Shown piece after piece: positions 10,053-19,666 of a DNA stretch of 64,000 bases (positions are counted from its first letter, which is position 1; every line of letters starts with the position of its first letter). A model generated the notes under the pieces. The model ran no database searches. It saw only the letters and a program-made list of their open reading frames with translations, and was not told where the DNA came from. Source of the stretch: Kluyvera sichuanensis (lineage in GTDB: Bacteria; Pseudomonadota; Gammaproteobacteria; Enterobacterales; Enterobacteriaceae). Where the stretch lies: contig NZ_JABBJF010000011.1 of the NCBI RefSeq assembly GCF_014218705.1, forward strand, positions 61,555 through 125,554. The letters are read 5' to 3'. The position numbers and the translations under genes are program-made.

Positions 10053-10080
10053 TTTTTCCCCCGCCTGACGACGGGGGAAA
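10053..10080 (-). terminator. parC terminator
   Basis: On the minus strand, TTCCCCCGTCGTCAGGCGGG is followed by GGGAAAAATTACC. The strong GC stem comes directly after the parC stop, but the U-tract is poor and the A-rich flank works better on the plus strand, so efficiency is uncertain. Confidence 0.55.
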
Positions 10081-10084
10081 TATA

Positions 10085-12343
10085 TTACTCTTCGCTGTCA
10101 CCCGCCGAGGCGCGCTGCGGTGAATCAATCTCAACGCGATCGATTTTTTGCAGGCCGCGCATCAGGGTGCCGCGACGACCGCGTTCACCCGTCACTTTTT
10201 GCAGCTCTTCCGGGCGCAGTTTGATCTTACGTTTGCCCACGTGGAAGGTCAGCGTGCTCTGCGGTGGCAGTACGTAAAGGTGCGCCAGGCTATCGACACC
10301 GCTGGCGGCTTCCGCTGCCGGGATGTTGATAATCTTGTTGCCCTTACCTTTCGACAGCTGCGGTAGATCGCTCAGCGGGAACATCAGCATGCGGCCTGCG
10401 GAGGTGATCGCCAGCAGCATGTCGCTCTCGTCTTCAATCACCACAGGCGGCATCACGTGTGCGTTATCCGGCAGTGAAATCAGCGCCTTACCGGCACGGT
10501 TACGTGCGACCAGGTCGTTGAAGGTACACAGGAAACCGTAGCCCGCGTCGGAAGCCATCAGCAGCTTGGTATCGTCGCCTTCCATCAGCATGTGCTCGAC
10601 GGTCGCACCCGGCGGCAGCGTCAGCTTGCCGGTCAGCGGCTCGCCCTGCCCACGGGCAGACGGCAGCGTAATCGGGTCGATGGCGTAGCTGCGGCCGGTG
10701 GTATCGACAAACACCACCGGTTGGTTGCTCTTGCCTTTCACCGACGATTTCCAGCTATCGCCGGACTTATAGTTCAGCCCCTGAGCGTCAATGTCATGGC
10801 CTTTCGCGCTACGTACCCAGCCCATCTGCGACAGCACGATGGTCACCGGTTCGGACGGCAGCATGTCATGGTCGCTCATCGCTTTCGCTTCTTCGCGCTC
10901 GCGCAGCGGAGAACGACGATCGTCGCCAAAGGCTTCGGCATCGGCCTGCAGCTCTTTCTTCAGCAGGTTACTCATCTTGCGTTCGGACGCCAGGATCGCC
11001 TGCAGATGATCGCGCTCTTTAGCTAAATCATCCTGCTCGCCGCGGATCTTCATCTCTTCGAGCTTCGCCAGGTGGCGCAATTTCAGCTCGAGGATCGCTT
11101 CCGCCTGGGTTTCGCTAATGCCAAAGCGCGACATCAGCGCCGGCTTCGGCTCATCTTCGTGACGGATTATCTCGATCACTTCATCGATGTTGAGGAACGC
11201 CACCAGCAAACCTTCGAGGATATGCAGGCGTTTAAGCACTTTCTCGAGGCGGTAGTTCAGGCGACGACGGACGGTGTCGCGGCGGAACGCCAGCCATTCG
11301 GTGAGGATCTCCAGCAGGTTTTTCACCGCCGGACGACCATCCAGCCCGATCATGTTCAGGTTGATGCGGTAGCTCTTTTCCAGATCGGTGGTGGCGAACA
11401 GGTGGTTCATCACCTGATCCATATCCACGCGGTTGGAACGCGGCACGATAACCAGACGGGTCGGGTTCTCGTGGTCGGATTCGTCGCGCAGGTCATCGAC
11501 CATCGGCAGCTTTTTGTTACGCATCTGGGCCGCGATCTGTTCCAGTACTTTGGCGCCGGAAACCTGATGCGGCAGCGCGGTAATCACTACCGCACCGTCT
11601 TCTTTATTCCACACCGCGCGCATGCGCACGGAACCACGGCCGTTCTGGTAAATTTTGCGGATTTCCGCGCGCGAGGTGATGATTTCCGCCTCGGTCGGGT
11701 AGTCCGGGCCCTGAACGATATCCAGCACCTCGTCGAGCGTGGTCTGCGGTTTTTCAATCAGGGTAATCGCAGCTTTTGCCACTTCGCGCAGGTTGTGCGG
11801 CGGAATGTCCGTCGCCATACCGACGGCAATGCCGGTGGTGCCGTTCAGCAGGATGTTAGGCAGGCGCGCAGGCAGCATTTTCGGCTCCTGCATGGTGCCG
11901 TCAAAGTTCGGCACCCAATCAGCCGTGCCCTGCCCCAGCTCGCTTAATAGCAGCTCGGAATATTTCGACAGGCGGGATTCAGTATAACGCATCGCTGCGA
12001 ACGATTTCGGATCGTCCGGTGCCCCCCAGTTCCCCTGGCCATCGACCAGCGGGTAACGATAGGAGAACGGCTGCGCCATCAGCACCATCGCTTCGTAACA
12101 GGCGATATCGCCGTGCGGATGGTACTTACCCAGTACGTCACCGACGGTACGGGCGGATTTTTTAAATTTTGCGGTGGCGTTCAACCCCAGTTCCGACATT
12201 GCGTAAACAATGCGGCGCTGCACCGGTTTCAGGCCATCGCCAATAAACGGCAACGCGCGATCCATGATGACGTACATGGAGTAGTTTAAGTAGGCGTTTT
12301 CCGTAAATTCATGTAGCGCAAGGCGCTCTGCCATATCGCTCAT
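10085..12343 (-). CDS. parC: DNA topoisomerase IV subunit A, quinolone-resistance variant (Ile80)
   Basis: Subunit A of topoisomerase IV, which decatenates daughter chromosomes with ParE (encoded at 25765-27660). From ATG 12343 the product is 752 aa, identical in length to E. coli; 24 extra upstream bases are open but not homologous. The catalytic tyrosine is Tyr120 in AAMRYTE. In the quinolone-resistance-determining region the sequence is [10 protein letters not shown]. Residue 80 is Ile (codon ATC, bases 12104-12106), whereas the wild type in enterobacteria is Ser. Glu84 is unchanged. Ser80Ile is a well-known fluoroquinolone-resistance substitution, usually found with GyrA changes that cannot be seen here. 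The C-terminal beta-pinwheel region is intact. Confidence 0.97.
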   Translation of the reverse strand: MSDMAERLALHEFTENAYLNYSMYVIMDRALPFIGDGLKPVQRRIVYAMSELGLNATAKFKKSARTVGDVLGKYHPHGDIACYEAMVLMAQPFSYRYPLVDGQGNWGAPDDPKSFAAMRYTESRLSKYSELLLSELGQGTADWVPNFDGTMQEPKMLPARLPNILLNGTTGIAVGMATDIPPHNLREVAKAAITLIEKPQTTLDEVLDIVQGPDYPTEAEIITSRAEIRKIYQNGRGSVRMRAVWNKEDGAVVITALPHQVSGAKVLEQIAAQMRNKKLPMVDDLRDESDHENPTRLVIVPRSNRVDMDQVMNHLFATTDLEKSYRINLNMIGLDGRPAVKNLLEILTEWLAFRRDTVRRRLNYRLEKVLKRLHILEGLLVAFLNIDEVIEIIRHEDEPKPALMSRFGISETQAEAILELKLRHLAKLEEMKIRGEQDDLAKERDHLQAILASERKMSNLLKKELQADAEAFGDDRRSPLREREEAKAMSDHDMLPSEPVTIVLSQMGWVRSAKGHDIDAQGLNYKSGDSWKSSVKGKSNQPVVFVDTTGRSYAIDPITLPSARGQGEPLTGKLTLPPGATVEHMLMEGDDTKLLMASDAGYGFLCTFNDLVARNRAGKALISLPDNAHVMPPVVIEDESDMLLAITSAGRMLMFPLSDLPQLSKGKGNKIINIPAAEAASGVDSLAHLYVLPPQSTLTFHVGKRKIKLRPEELQKVTGERGRRGTLMRGLQKIDRVEIDSPQRASAGDSEE

Positions 12344-12453
12344 TAACAGTGGATCCTCAATCTGCATGCTGACCGTTCGGACGGCAATATTGCCGCAGAT
12401 AATACCCTATCTCACGGTCTGAGTCACAAACCGTGAGATAGGTTGGGAGCGGG

Positions 12454-13320
12454 TTAACGAAGCGGTAAATAAATATCCGTCAGCAGCGCATGTTCCGGCA
12501 CCTCATGGACAAAGTTGAGGTACTGGAAAAAGACCGGGAAGTCGCGTGGCGTCTCGCCGCTGCCCGGCAGCCACTCGCGAAACAGAGCCCAGACGCTATC
12601 AGACAGCGAATCCAGCGAGCCCTGATGACGTAAGACCGCGCAGCGCCCGCCGGGAATCTCAGCGTTGACCACGCCAAACGCGTTCTCCGGTATCGGTCCA
12701 GACACGCTGCCGCAGATATCAAAGCGAAACTGCTCCGGTGGCGTGGTCTGCGGGTCATGCCAGGCAATGCCGTAGGTCTGGCTGCTCGCCACCGGCGAAA
12801 GCCCGGTGCTGCGTCGCCACTCAATAAAGGTTGCCGCGCTGTCGTTCACCCGATCCGGATGCCCTTGATGGGTCAACATGGCGACGTTGGTTTGCGGAAA
12901 TTCAACGATTTTCACGTCCATTACGTGCTGCTCCTGTAAAGCCAGTTTAGGAACGCGCTGGTGCCAGGCCGCCCAGTCCGGGGTTTGTCGGAACTGGCGT
13001 GGGCTTTGGCCAAACGCGGTTTTAAAGGCACGAGTGAACGACTCCGGGTTCTGAAACCCGGCATCCAGCGCAATATCGATAACCTTATCCTGCGGGTTAA
13101 ACGCCAGCCGCCACGAGGCGCGGCGCAGGCGTAACCACTGGATATAGCGATACAGCGGCAGGCCGCTCCAGGCGGTAAATTGCCGATGGAAATGAAAGGG
13201 CGAACTGTGCGCCATCCGGCTTAACGCCTCGAGCGAGAGAGGCTCATCCAGATGACGCTCAATGTGGTCGCAAACGCGCCGCAGGCGTTCGGAATAAGCC
13301 GCGCTTAATAAGTCACTCAT
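12454..13320 (-). CDS. AraC-family regulator with C-terminal GyrI-like domain
   Basis: 288 aa. The N-terminal 110 residues form an AraC double HTH: PLSLEALSRMAHSSPFHFHR, then a second HTH with GFQNPESFTRAFKTAFGQSP. The last 155 residues resemble the GyrI/SbmC effector-binding fold, with VAMLTHQGHPDRV and the terminal VPEHALLTDIYLPLR. Start ATG 13320 has a strong AAGGAGG 6 bases upstream. The locus corresponds to E. coli ygiV, beside ygiW-qseBC, but as I recall E. coli YgiV is only the GyrI-like half. The ligand is unknown; drugs or metabolites bind this fold in related regulators. No adjacent target gene is obvious apart from ygiW. Confidence 0.85.
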   Translation of the reverse strand: MSDLLSAAYSERLRRVCDHIERHLDEPLSLEALSRMAHSSPFHFHRQFTAWSGLPLYRYIQWLRLRRASWRLAFNPQDKVIDIALDAGFQNPESFTRAFKTAFGQSPRQFRQTPDWAAWHQRVPKLALQEQHVMDVKIVEFPQTNVAMLTHQGHPDRVNDSAATFIEWRRSTGLSPVASSQTYGIAWHDPQTTPPEQFRFDICGSVSGPIPENAFGVVNAEIPGGRCAVLRHQGSLDSLSDSVWALFREWLPGSGETPRDFPVFFQYLNFVHEVPEHALLTDIYLPLR

Positions 13321-13394
13321 CACTGCCTCCTTGCGGGACATTCTGCCCACCTGGCCGCAGTGAATCCTGACCGATCTTGCGCAGTCTTAAGGGA

Positions 13395-13790
13395 TTATGG
13401 ATTCACTTTGCGGATCTGCTTCACGTCGATTTCAACGGAGTTCCAGTCTTTATCCACTTCGCCCTGGATTTCAACCACATCCTGCGGGGTGATGGTCTGG
13501 CCGTTCCAGCGCTTGTGATCAATATCCACATTCACGGTGCCGCTGGCATCTTTAAAAATATACAGATCGTCGGATACGCGCTCAATGATGTTGCCACGCA
13601 GTGTTACCCAGGTGTCATCACGCATGGTTTTGGCGTTCGCCGCGGTAGTCACGGTGCCGTTAGGGCCAACGAAGCCGCCGGTTTGCGTCGTCGTGGTGGT
13701 AGACGGGCCGGAAAATCCGCCCTGAGTGGCGGCAAATGCTGGTGCAGAAGCCAGAGCCAGGATAGCGGCGATAGCAGCAAGTTTCTTCAT
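13395..13790 (-). CDS. ygiW: Periplasmic OB-fold (BOF) stress protein YgiW
   Basis: Small periplasmic protein of the YgiW/YdeI BOF family, linked to peroxide and metal stress and, in some species, to QseBC signalling. The product is 131 aa from ATG 13790, with GGGAG 8 bases upstream. An N-terminal signal peptide is clear (MKKLAAIAAILALASAPAFA). The OB-fold core is visible (DDTWVTLRGNIIERVSDDLY, then FKDASGTVNVDID). It is divergent from qseB, with 150 bases between the start codons. Confidence 0.92.
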   Translation of the reverse strand: MKKLAAIAAILALASAPAFAATQGGFSGPSTTTTTQTGGFVGPNGTVTTAANAKTMRDDTWVTLRGNIIERVSDDLYIFKDASGTVNVDIDHKRWNGQTITPQDVVEIQGEVDKDWNSVEIDVKQIRKVNP

Positions 13791-13839
13791 GATTTGTTCT
13801 CCCTTTTGTGGTGTATGAGCACTATTACACCCGCCATTT

Positions 13840-13856
13840 CTTAACAACTTCTTAAG
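13840..13856. promoter_or_regulatory. Tandem CTTAA repeat, candidate QseB/PmrA-type box
   Basis: CTTAAC (13840-13845), five bases, CTTAAG (13851-13856). This is the tandem-hexamer spacing seen for PmrA and related OmpR-family regulators. It lies in the ygiW-qseB divergent region, so autoregulation by QseB is a reasonable inference. Confidence 0.5.
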
Positions 13857-13940
13857 GCAAAAAAAGATTTATTATTGCTGTACATAGGCAGTACAGGCGC
13901 GCTTTACTTGGTAGACAGAGCAGCAGGCAAGGAGCAGCAG

Positions 13941-14600
13941 ATGCGAATTTTATTAGTGGAAGATGACAAGCTTATCGGCGACGGCATCAAAACCGGGCTC
14001 GGCAAAATGGGCTTCAGCATCGACTGGTTTACCCGCGGTGAAGAGGGCAAAATCGCGCTTTACAGCGCCCCCTACGACGCGGTGATCCTTGACCTGACGC
14101 TGCCCGGCATCGACGGGCTGGATATTCTGCGCGAGTGGCGCGAAAAGTCCCGCCGCGAACCGGTGCTCATCCTGACCGCCCGTGATGCGCTGAGCCAGCG
14201 CGTCGAAGGGCTGCGCTTAGGCGCTGACGACTATCTCTGCAAACCGTTCGCACTGATTGAAGTCGCCGCCCGGCTGGAGGCGCTGATTCGCCGCGCCCAC
14301 GGCCAGCCGAGCAGCGTACTGCGCCACGGCGAGGTGGAACTGGATCCCAATCGCCTGACCGCCACCTTGAACAACGAACCGCTCATACTGAAGCCGAAAG
14401 AGTTTGCCCTGCTGGAGCTGTTGCTGCGCAACGCCGGGCGCGTGTTGCCGCGCAAGCTGATTGAAGAGAAGCTCTATAGCTGGGATGAAGAGGTCACCAG
14501 CAACGCCATTGAAGTGCACGTCCACCATCTGCGCCGCAAGCTCGGCAGCCACTTTATCCGTACCGTCCACGGTATCGGCTACACGTTGGGTGACCAATGA
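13941..14600 (+). CDS. qseB: Response regulator QseB
   Basis: OmpR-family response regulator of the QseBC system, which controls motility and virulence functions in enterobacteria and cross-talks with PmrAB. It is 219 aa, as in E. coli. The receiver domain has the acidic pair (EDDKL, residues 7-11), phospho-acceptor Asp51 (ILDLTLPG) and the Lys of CKPFALIEV. The C-terminal winged helix ends VHHLRRKLG...[16 protein letters not shown] lies 7 bases before ATG 13941; the reading frame is open further upstream but not homologous. Its stop overlaps the qseC start (ATGA at 14597). Confidence 0.96.
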   Translation: MRILLVEDDKLIGDGIKTGLGKMGFSIDWFTRGEEGKIALYSAPYDAVILDLTLPGIDGLDILREWREKSRREPVLILTARDALSQRVEGLRLGADDYLCKPFALIEVAARLEALIRRAHGQPSSVLRHGEVELDPNRLTATLNNEPLILKPKEFALLELLLRNAGRVLPRKLIEEKLYSWDEEVTSNAIEVHVHHLRRKLGSHFIRTVHGIGYTLGDQ

Positions 14601-15946
14601 ACCTGTTCCGCCGCCTGAGCCTGCGCGTTCGCCTGACGCTGCTGTTTATGCTGCTCTCCGCCGTGGCCTGGTGTTTTGCCAGCGTCATCGCCTGGAAGCA
14701 GACCACCGACAAGCTGGATAAGCTGTTCGACACTCAGCAAATGCTGTTTGCCAAACGCATCAGCGCGATGGACTTCGCCGACCTGCCCGCCTCACGCCAG
14801 TGGATTCGCGCGCCGAAGAAGGTCAAACACGGGCATCTTGATGATGACGCGCTGGCGTTCGCCATCTACACCGTCGACGGCAAGATGGTGCTGCACGACG
14901 GTGAGAACGGGCCGTACATCCCCTATAACTATCGCCGCGAAGGTTTTGACGATGGCCCGCTGAGCAACGATGACGATAGCTGGCGCTTTTTATGGCTGAC
15001 CACCGCCGATAAAAAATACCGCATCGTGGTCGGCCAGGAGTGGGATTACCGCAAGGAGATGGCGCTGGATATCATCACCAGTCAGCTGACGCCGTGGCTG
15101 ATTGCCCTGCCGGTCACCTTTTTGCTGTTGATTCTGTTGATTAGCCGCGAGCTGGCGCCGCTGAAAAAAATAACCCGCACCCTGCGCCAGCGCCACCCAG
15201 ACTCCGGCGAGCCGCTGGATACGCACGGCGTGCCAAACGAAGTACGCCCGATGCTGGACGCGCTCAACCTGCTGTTCCGCCGCATCCACGATATGCTGAC
15301 TCGCGAGCGCCGCTTCACCTCCGATGCCGCCCATGAGCTGCGCAGCCCGCTCACCGCACTGCGGGTGCAGGCCGAAGTGGCACAGCTGTCGCAGGACGAT
15401 CCGGAAAGCCAGCAAAAGGCGCTGATGCAGCTGCATGCGGGCATCGACCGCGCCACGCGCCTGGTTGAGCAACTGCTGACCCTCTCCCGCCTCGATTCGC
15501 TGGAACAGTTAGCTGACGTGCAGCCGGTGAATCTCGGCGATCTGCTGCAATCCTCGGTGATGGATATCTACCACACCGCGCAAAAAGCCGGCATAGAGAT
15601 TCGCCTGCACCTGAACGCTCAGCAGGTCACCCGCACCGCCCAGCCGCTGCTGATGAGCCTGCTGGTGCGTAATCTGCTGGATAACGCCGTGCGCTACAGC
15701 CCTTCGGGCAGCGTGGTGGACGTGACGCTCGACAACCACGGTTTCAACGTCCGCGATAACGGGCCGGGCATCAGCCCGGAAGCGCTGGCGCGCATCGGCG
15801 AGCGCTTCTATCGCCCGCCGGGGCAGGATGAAACCGGCAGCGGTCTTGGGTTGTCGATCGTGCAGCGCATTGCGACGCTGCACGGCATGACGGCGACGTT
15901 TGCTAACGCCCCCGACGGCGGCTTTGAAGTGACCCTTCGTGGGTAG
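14597..15946 (+). CDS. qseC: Sensor histidine kinase QseC
   Basis: Membrane sensor kinase, reported to respond to AI-3 and catecholamines, partner of QseB. At 449 aa it matches E. coli. Two membrane segments are visible, near residues 12-32 and 166-184, flanking a periplasmic sensor domain of about 130 residues. The dimerisation/phosphotransfer box is [14 protein letters not shown] with phospho-acceptor His246. ATP-binding boxes follow: N-box [17 protein letters not shown], and GSGLGLSIV. Translation is coupled to qseB through an ATGA overlap. Confidence 0.96.
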   Translation: MNLFRRLSLRVRLTLLFMLLSAVAWCFASVIAWKQTTDKLDKLFDTQQMLFAKRISAMDFADLPASRQWIRAPKKVKHGHLDDDALAFAIYTVDGKMVLHDGENGPYIPYNYRREGFDDGPLSNDDDSWRFLWLTTADKKYRIVVGQEWDYRKEMALDIITSQLTPWLIALPVTFLLLILLISRELAPLKKITRTLRQRHPDSGEPLDTHGVPNEVRPMLDALNLLFRRIHDMLTRERRFTSDAAHELRSPLTALRVQAEVAQLSQDDPESQQKALMQLHAGIDRATRLVEQLLTLSRLDSLEQLADVQPVNLGDLLQSSVMDIYHTAQKAGIEIRLHLNAQQVTRTAQPLLMSLLVRNLLDNAVRYSPSGSVVDVTLDNHGFNVRDNGPGISPEALARIGERFYRPPGQDETGSGLGLSIVQRIATLHGMTATFANAPDGGFEVTLRG

Positions 15947-16023
15947 CTGATTATTGCTAATTCAGCAAAAGACTTTGCACATTTTGCACATTTAATCGTT
16001 ACAGCAAGGCGAGTATCATGCCC

Positions 16024-16043
16024 CTCAAAAGCCAACTTTTGAG
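16024..16043 (+). promoter_or_regulatory. Hairpin overlapping the mdaB ribosome site
   Basis: CTCAAAAG (16024-16031), CCAA, CTTTTGAG (16036-16043) is a perfect 8-bp stem with a 4-base loop. Its right arm contains part of the GAGG ribosome site of mdaB (ATG 16052). The hairpin could limit translation when formed. Confidence 0.45.
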
Positions 16044-16051
16044 GATTTATA

Positions 16052-16633
16052 ATGAGCAACATTCTGATTGTTAACGGTGCGAAAAAATTCGGCCATTCTA
16101 ACGGCCAGCTGAACAACACCCTGACTGAAGTCGCGGAGACCTACCTGCGCGACCTCGGGCATGATGTTAAAGTGGTTCGCGCGGACGGCGACTATGACGT
16201 CAAAGCCGAAGTACAAAACTTCCTGTGGGCCGACACCGTTATCTGGCAGATGCCAGGTTGGTGGATGGGGGCACCATGGACCGTGAAAAAATATATCGAT
16301 GACGTATTCACCGAAGGTCACGGTTCTCTGTACGCCAGCGATGGTCGTACCCGCTCCGACGCCAGCAAAAAATATGGTTCCGGCGGCCTGATTCAGGGTA
16401 AAACCTATATGCTGTCCCTGACCTGGAATGCCCCAATGGAAGCCTTTACCGATAAAGATCAGTTCTTCCACGGCGTGGGCGTTGACGGCGTTTACCTGCC
16501 GTTCCACAAAGCCAACCAGTTCCTGGGAATGGAAGCGCTGCCGACCTTTATCACCAATGACGTGATTAAAATGCCTGACGTTCCACGTTATGTTGCAGAA
16601 TACCGCGAGCATCTTGGGAAGATTTTTGCTTAA
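16052..16633 (+). CDS. mdaB: NADPH:quinone oxidoreductase MdaB
   Basis: FAD-dependent flavodoxin-fold enzyme that reduces quinones with NADPH by two electrons, protecting against quinone redox cycling. 193 aa, as in E. coli. Typical motifs are the N-terminal NGAKKFGHSNGQLN phosphate loop, WQMPGWWMGAPWTVKKYID, and YGSGGLIQGKTYMLS. It is followed after 30 bases by ygiN, the quinol monooxygenase. The two are thought to form a quinone redox pair. Confidence 0.96.
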   Translation: MSNILIVNGAKKFGHSNGQLNNTLTEVAETYLRDLGHDVKVVRADGDYDVKAEVQNFLWADTVIWQMPGWWMGAPWTVKKYIDDVFTEGHGSLYASDGRTRSDASKKYGSGGLIQGKTYMLSLTWNAPMEAFTDKDQFFHGVGVDGVYLPFHKANQFLGMEALPTFITNDVIKMPDVPRYVAEYREHLGKIFA

Positions 16634-16663
16634 CTGTTAGCCTGGAATTAGAAGGAGTTAATC

Positions 16664-16978
16664 ATGTTGACCATTATTGCTGAAATCCGTACTCGTCCAG
16701 GACAACATCACCGTCAGGCGGTGCTGGATCAGTTCACCAAAATTATCCCAACCGTGCTGAAAGAAGACGGCTGCCACGGCTACGCGCCGATGGTTGATCA
16801 CGCTGCAAACGTGAGCTTCCAGACCACCGCACCGGACTCTATCGTGATGGTTGAAGTGTGGGAAAGCGTGGCGCACCTTGAAGCGCACCTGCAGACGCCG
16901 CACATGAAAGCCTGGAGCGAAGCGGTGAAAGCCGATGTGCTGGATACGACCATTCGTATTCTGGAGTCAGGCGTTTAA
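16664..16978 (+). CDS. ygiN: Putative quinol monooxygenase YgiN
   Basis: ABM-superfamily (antibiotic biosynthesis monooxygenase) dimeric alpha/beta barrel, 104 aa. E. coli YgiN oxidises menadiol to menadione and is thought to work with MdaB in a quinone redox cycle. ABM features are present: MLTIIAEIRTRPGQ at the start, SIVMVEVWESVAHLEAHLQT in the middle. GAAGGAG lies 9 bases before ATG 16664. In E. coli the next gene is parE. Here an 8-kb accessory block intervenes. Confidence 0.95.
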   Translation: MLTIIAEIRTRPGQHHRQAVLDQFTKIIPTVLKEDGCHGYAPMVDHAANVSFQTTAPDSIVMVEVWESVAHLEAHLQTPHMKAWSEAVKADVLDTTIRILESGV

Positions 16979-16993
16979 GACTGACGCATGAAC

Positions 16994-17063
16994 GTAGCCC
17001 GGCCGAACGCAGTGACGCCGGGGAATCCCCGGCGTCGGTGTTTACGCACCTCGTCCAGGCTAC
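16994..17063. repeat. REP/BIME-like element
   Basis: GTAGCCCGGCCGAACGCAGT, a GC-rich palindrome centred on CGCCGGGGAATCCCCGGCG, and a closing CACCTCGTCCAGGCTAC. It marks the left junction of the accessory island, between convergent ygiN and the GH88 gene. Confidence 0.75.
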
Positions 17064-17084
17064 GTGTTAAAGGTAGTTACCGAT

Positions 17085-18275
17085 TTACCAGTACAGCTTC
17101 CAGCTCTGCGTCATGCGCACCAGCGCTTCCACATAGAAATAATCCCCCCAGCTACAGCATTCATCCACGCCCTTATCGCTCGCGAAGTGATACACCGAAT
17201 GTTTCAGCACGCCGGTACCCGGTTCGTCCACGCCCATCAGATAGTGCTTCGACAGCGACGACATCATCCCCATCGCCCACTGCTGATAGCGCTCACGGTC
17301 CGGATCGGTGGTCGGCAGATGCTTCACCAGTTCCAGCAGGCCGCACACCGCAATCGCCGCTGAGGATGAATCACGCAGCGCATCGGTGCCGACCAGCGCC
17401 AGATCCCAATGACAGACATAGTCTTCCGGCAGGCGGTTGAGGAAGTAGTTCGCCAGCTTTTTCGACAAGCTAATCAGCTCCTTGTCGCCGGTATACAAGA
17501 AGCTCAGCATAAAGCCGTAAATGCCCCACGCCTGCCCGCGCGACCAGCAGGAGTCGTCGGCATAGCCCTGCTGGGTTTTACCAAAGCGCGGCGCGCCGGT
17601 CTGCACGTCCATGTAATAGGTGTGGTAGGTCGAGGCGTCTTCACGCACCAGATATTTCGCCGACTGGCGCACGTGGGCGCGCGCGGCATCGGCAAATCGC
17701 GGATCGCCGGTCTGTTCCGTCGCCCAATAGAGCAGCGGCAGGTTCATGGTGCAGTCGATAATCATGCGCCCTGCTTGCTCCGGGTCGGTCAGCACACCCC
17801 AGGCCTGAATAATTTCCGCTTTACGATGGAAGCGTTCCAGCAGGGCTTCCGCCGCCTGCAAAGAGAAGCCGCGCGCATCGCGATTACCGGTCAAACGCCA
17901 GGCCGACACGCAGGAGAGCGTGTACAGGAAGCCCAGGTCATGAGTATTGGTGTCACAGCGCCCGGCAATACGCAGGCCGAACGAGCGCACGTGCTGCTCT
18001 GCCAGCGCCCGGTATTTCTCCTCGCCGGTCATCTCCCAGGCCAGCCACAGCTGCCCGGTCCAGAAGCTGGTCGTCCATTCAACGTTTTCGGTCAGCGGAT
18101 AGTAGCCGTCCACGCAGGCTTCGCCTGGAAATTTATCACCGAAATCCGTTAAATGACGGCTAATCAGCTTAAGGACATGGCTACGCGCCGAGCACAGCTC
18201 ATCGTTAAACGTCTGAAGATTAACGGGAGCACCCGGAAATTCGCGCAGGGTTTCCTCAACGATAGGGTTTAACAT
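17085..18275 (-). CDS. Glycoside hydrolase family 88 (unsaturated glucuronyl hydrolase type)
   Basis: Predicted to remove delta-4,5-unsaturated uronic acid from the non-reducing end of oligosaccharides made by polysaccharide lyases, by hydrating the double bond. 396 aa, close to the family's usual 370-400. Both catalytic aspartates of Bacillus UGL have counterparts: Asp113 in THDLGFLY and Asp174 in MIIDCTMNLPLLYW. The aromatic WTTSFWTGQLWLAWEMTG segment lines the (alpha/alpha)6 barrel. No signal peptide, so the substrate must be imported first. ATG 18275 is chosen because AAGGA lies 7 bases upstream; the ATG at 18290 has no good site. It is probably last in an operon with the MFS and DUF2264 genes. 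The exact substrate is unknown; the related family GH105 is an alternative. Confidence 0.85.
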   Translation of the reverse strand: MLNPIVEETLREFPGAPVNLQTFNDELCSARSHVLKLISRHLTDFGDKFPGEACVDGYYPLTENVEWTTSFWTGQLWLAWEMTGEEKYRALAEQHVRSFGLRIAGRCDTNTHDLGFLYTLSCVSAWRLTGNRDARGFSLQAAEALLERFHRKAEIIQAWGVLTDPEQAGRMIIDCTMNLPLLYWATEQTGDPRFADAARAHVRQSAKYLVREDASTYHTYYMDVQTGAPRFGKTQQGYADDSCWSRGQAWGIYGFMLSFLYTGDKELISLSKKLANYFLNRLPEDYVCHWDLALVGTDALRDSSSAAIAVCGLLELVKHLPTTDPDRERYQQWAMGMMSSLSKHYLMGVDEPGTGVLKHSVYHFASDKGVDECCSWGDYFYVEALVRMTQSWKLYW

Positions 18276-18300
18276 ATTCGGTTCCTTCATTCAGTAAGGC

Positions 18301-19569
18301 TTATTTAGAAATACCATTTTCAGCGACATCAAGTGCAGGCTGGCGATGATTCTGACGTTTACAGGCGGATAACGTGAATGCTGAAATCAGCGTAAAGAAC
18401 AGCGCAATTCCACCCATAATGATATAGGTCTTTTCGAATCCAATGCGGTCATATAATAAACCTGCTGGTGAAGAGACCACGACATTACCGATATACAACA
18501 TGGCCTGGTAACCCAATAAATACATGGTAGCGTTGACGCGTTTATCGAAATGCTCAGCAATATATTTAAAGACCGAGACCAGCAGCAGACAAATCTCCAG
18601 GCCGTACAGCGGTTTAATCACAGAAATCAGCAGATGCGACTCGCACAGGCCGGAAATAACCAGTCGTGCGCCCACCAATACACCCACAATAATCAGACCG
18701 CGTTTCGCACCGATATAGTTGACGAACATCGGCATAAAGATATACATCACAAACTCGGTGCCGGACTGCACGGTACCCAGCAGGCCAAAGAGGGTGTTAC
18801 CTTCGTGCACATCGCTAAAGAAGGTGACGAAATAGCGCGAGAACTGCTGCTCAGCGACAAACATCATCCACGCCACGCCAGCCACATACAGGCAGAATGC
18901 CCAGAACTTGCTGCTTTTCAGCAGGTCGAAAACGTCTTTCAGTACAATCTTATCCTTTGAAATAACCGCGCTGGCGTTGCTGGTTGCAGTATCTACTTTC
19001 AGGCTGATTAACACCGCCAGCATGACCAGCGATGCCACGCTGCCGAGGATAAAGTTGTAGGCCGGAGAGATATTAAACAGCAGGCCGGAGAAGGACGACG
19101 CCACCGCCCAACCGAGCGAGCCCCACATACGAATCTGACCAAACTCCATGCTGTTCAGGCGACTGTAGCGATCGGCATAGGATTCACAGGCCGCCACGCC
19201 GGCATACCACGCGAAGCTCAGATAAATAGCACCAACAATAATCCCCACGGTGGTGTAGGAGAGCAGCAGCGGCTGGTAAACATAAATAAAGAACGGCGCC
19301 ATCAGAGCGGACATCACCACCACAAAATAGAGCAGATATTTACTCATGCCAATTTTATCGAGAATATAACCGTAAATAGGCTTGAGAATAACGGAGAATA
19401 TGCCGTTGACGGCAAACACGGTGCCAATCACCGCGCCGCTGAGTTCTGCTTTTTGCCCAAGCCAAATCGCAAATAAGCCAATACTGGCTGACCAGGTAAA
19501 AAAATACAAAAATATAAACGAGCTTATTTTGTAATATTCCAGTCTGTTTGTAGACGATATTTTTTCCAT
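18301..19569 (-). CDS. Oligosaccharide:proton symporter, MFS (LacY/RafB-like)
   Basis: 422 aa with about twelve hydrophobic spans, resembling the oligosaccharide:H+ symporter branch of the major facilitator superfamily. The N-terminal segment (YKISSFIFLYFFTWSASIGL) matches the start of LacY-type permeases, and the first cytoplasmic loop has the MFS pattern GYILDKIG. GAGGACC precedes ATG 19569. The gene lies between GH88 (25 bases away) and DUF2264 (97 bases away) on the same strand. By context it imports the oligosaccharide that GH88 trims. Its C-terminal tail is basic (KRQNHRQ). Confidence 0.82.
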   Translation of the reverse strand: MEKISSTNRLEYYKISSFIFLYFFTWSASIGLFAIWLGQKAELSGAVIGTVFAVNGIFSVILKPIYGYILDKIGMSKYLLYFVVVMSALMAPFFIYVYQPLLLSYTTVGIIVGAIYLSFAWYAGVAACESYADRYSRLNSMEFGQIRMWGSLGWAVASSFSGLLFNISPAYNFILGSVASLVMLAVLISLKVDTATSNASAVISKDKIVLKDVFDLLKSSKFWAFCLYVAGVAWMMFVAEQQFSRYFVTFFSDVHEGNTLFGLLGTVQSGTEFVMYIFMPMFVNYIGAKRGLIIVGVLVGARLVISGLCESHLLISVIKPLYGLEICLLLVSVFKYIAEHFDKRVNATMYLLGYQAMLYIGNVVVSSPAGLLYDRIGFEKTYIIMGGIALFFTLISAFTLSACKRQNHRQPALDVAENGISK

Positions 19570-19666
19570 ACGGTCCTCGACAAAACGATGTAGGGGTACA
19601 GACTCTGCAACATAATGATGCAGAGTCTGTCAGGAGGTATTCCGGTTTATGGTTATATCCGGATAG

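Noticed and set aside
11072..11947. 291-codon open frame opposite parC
   Set aside because: Composition of an antisense shadow; parC is intact on the other strand.
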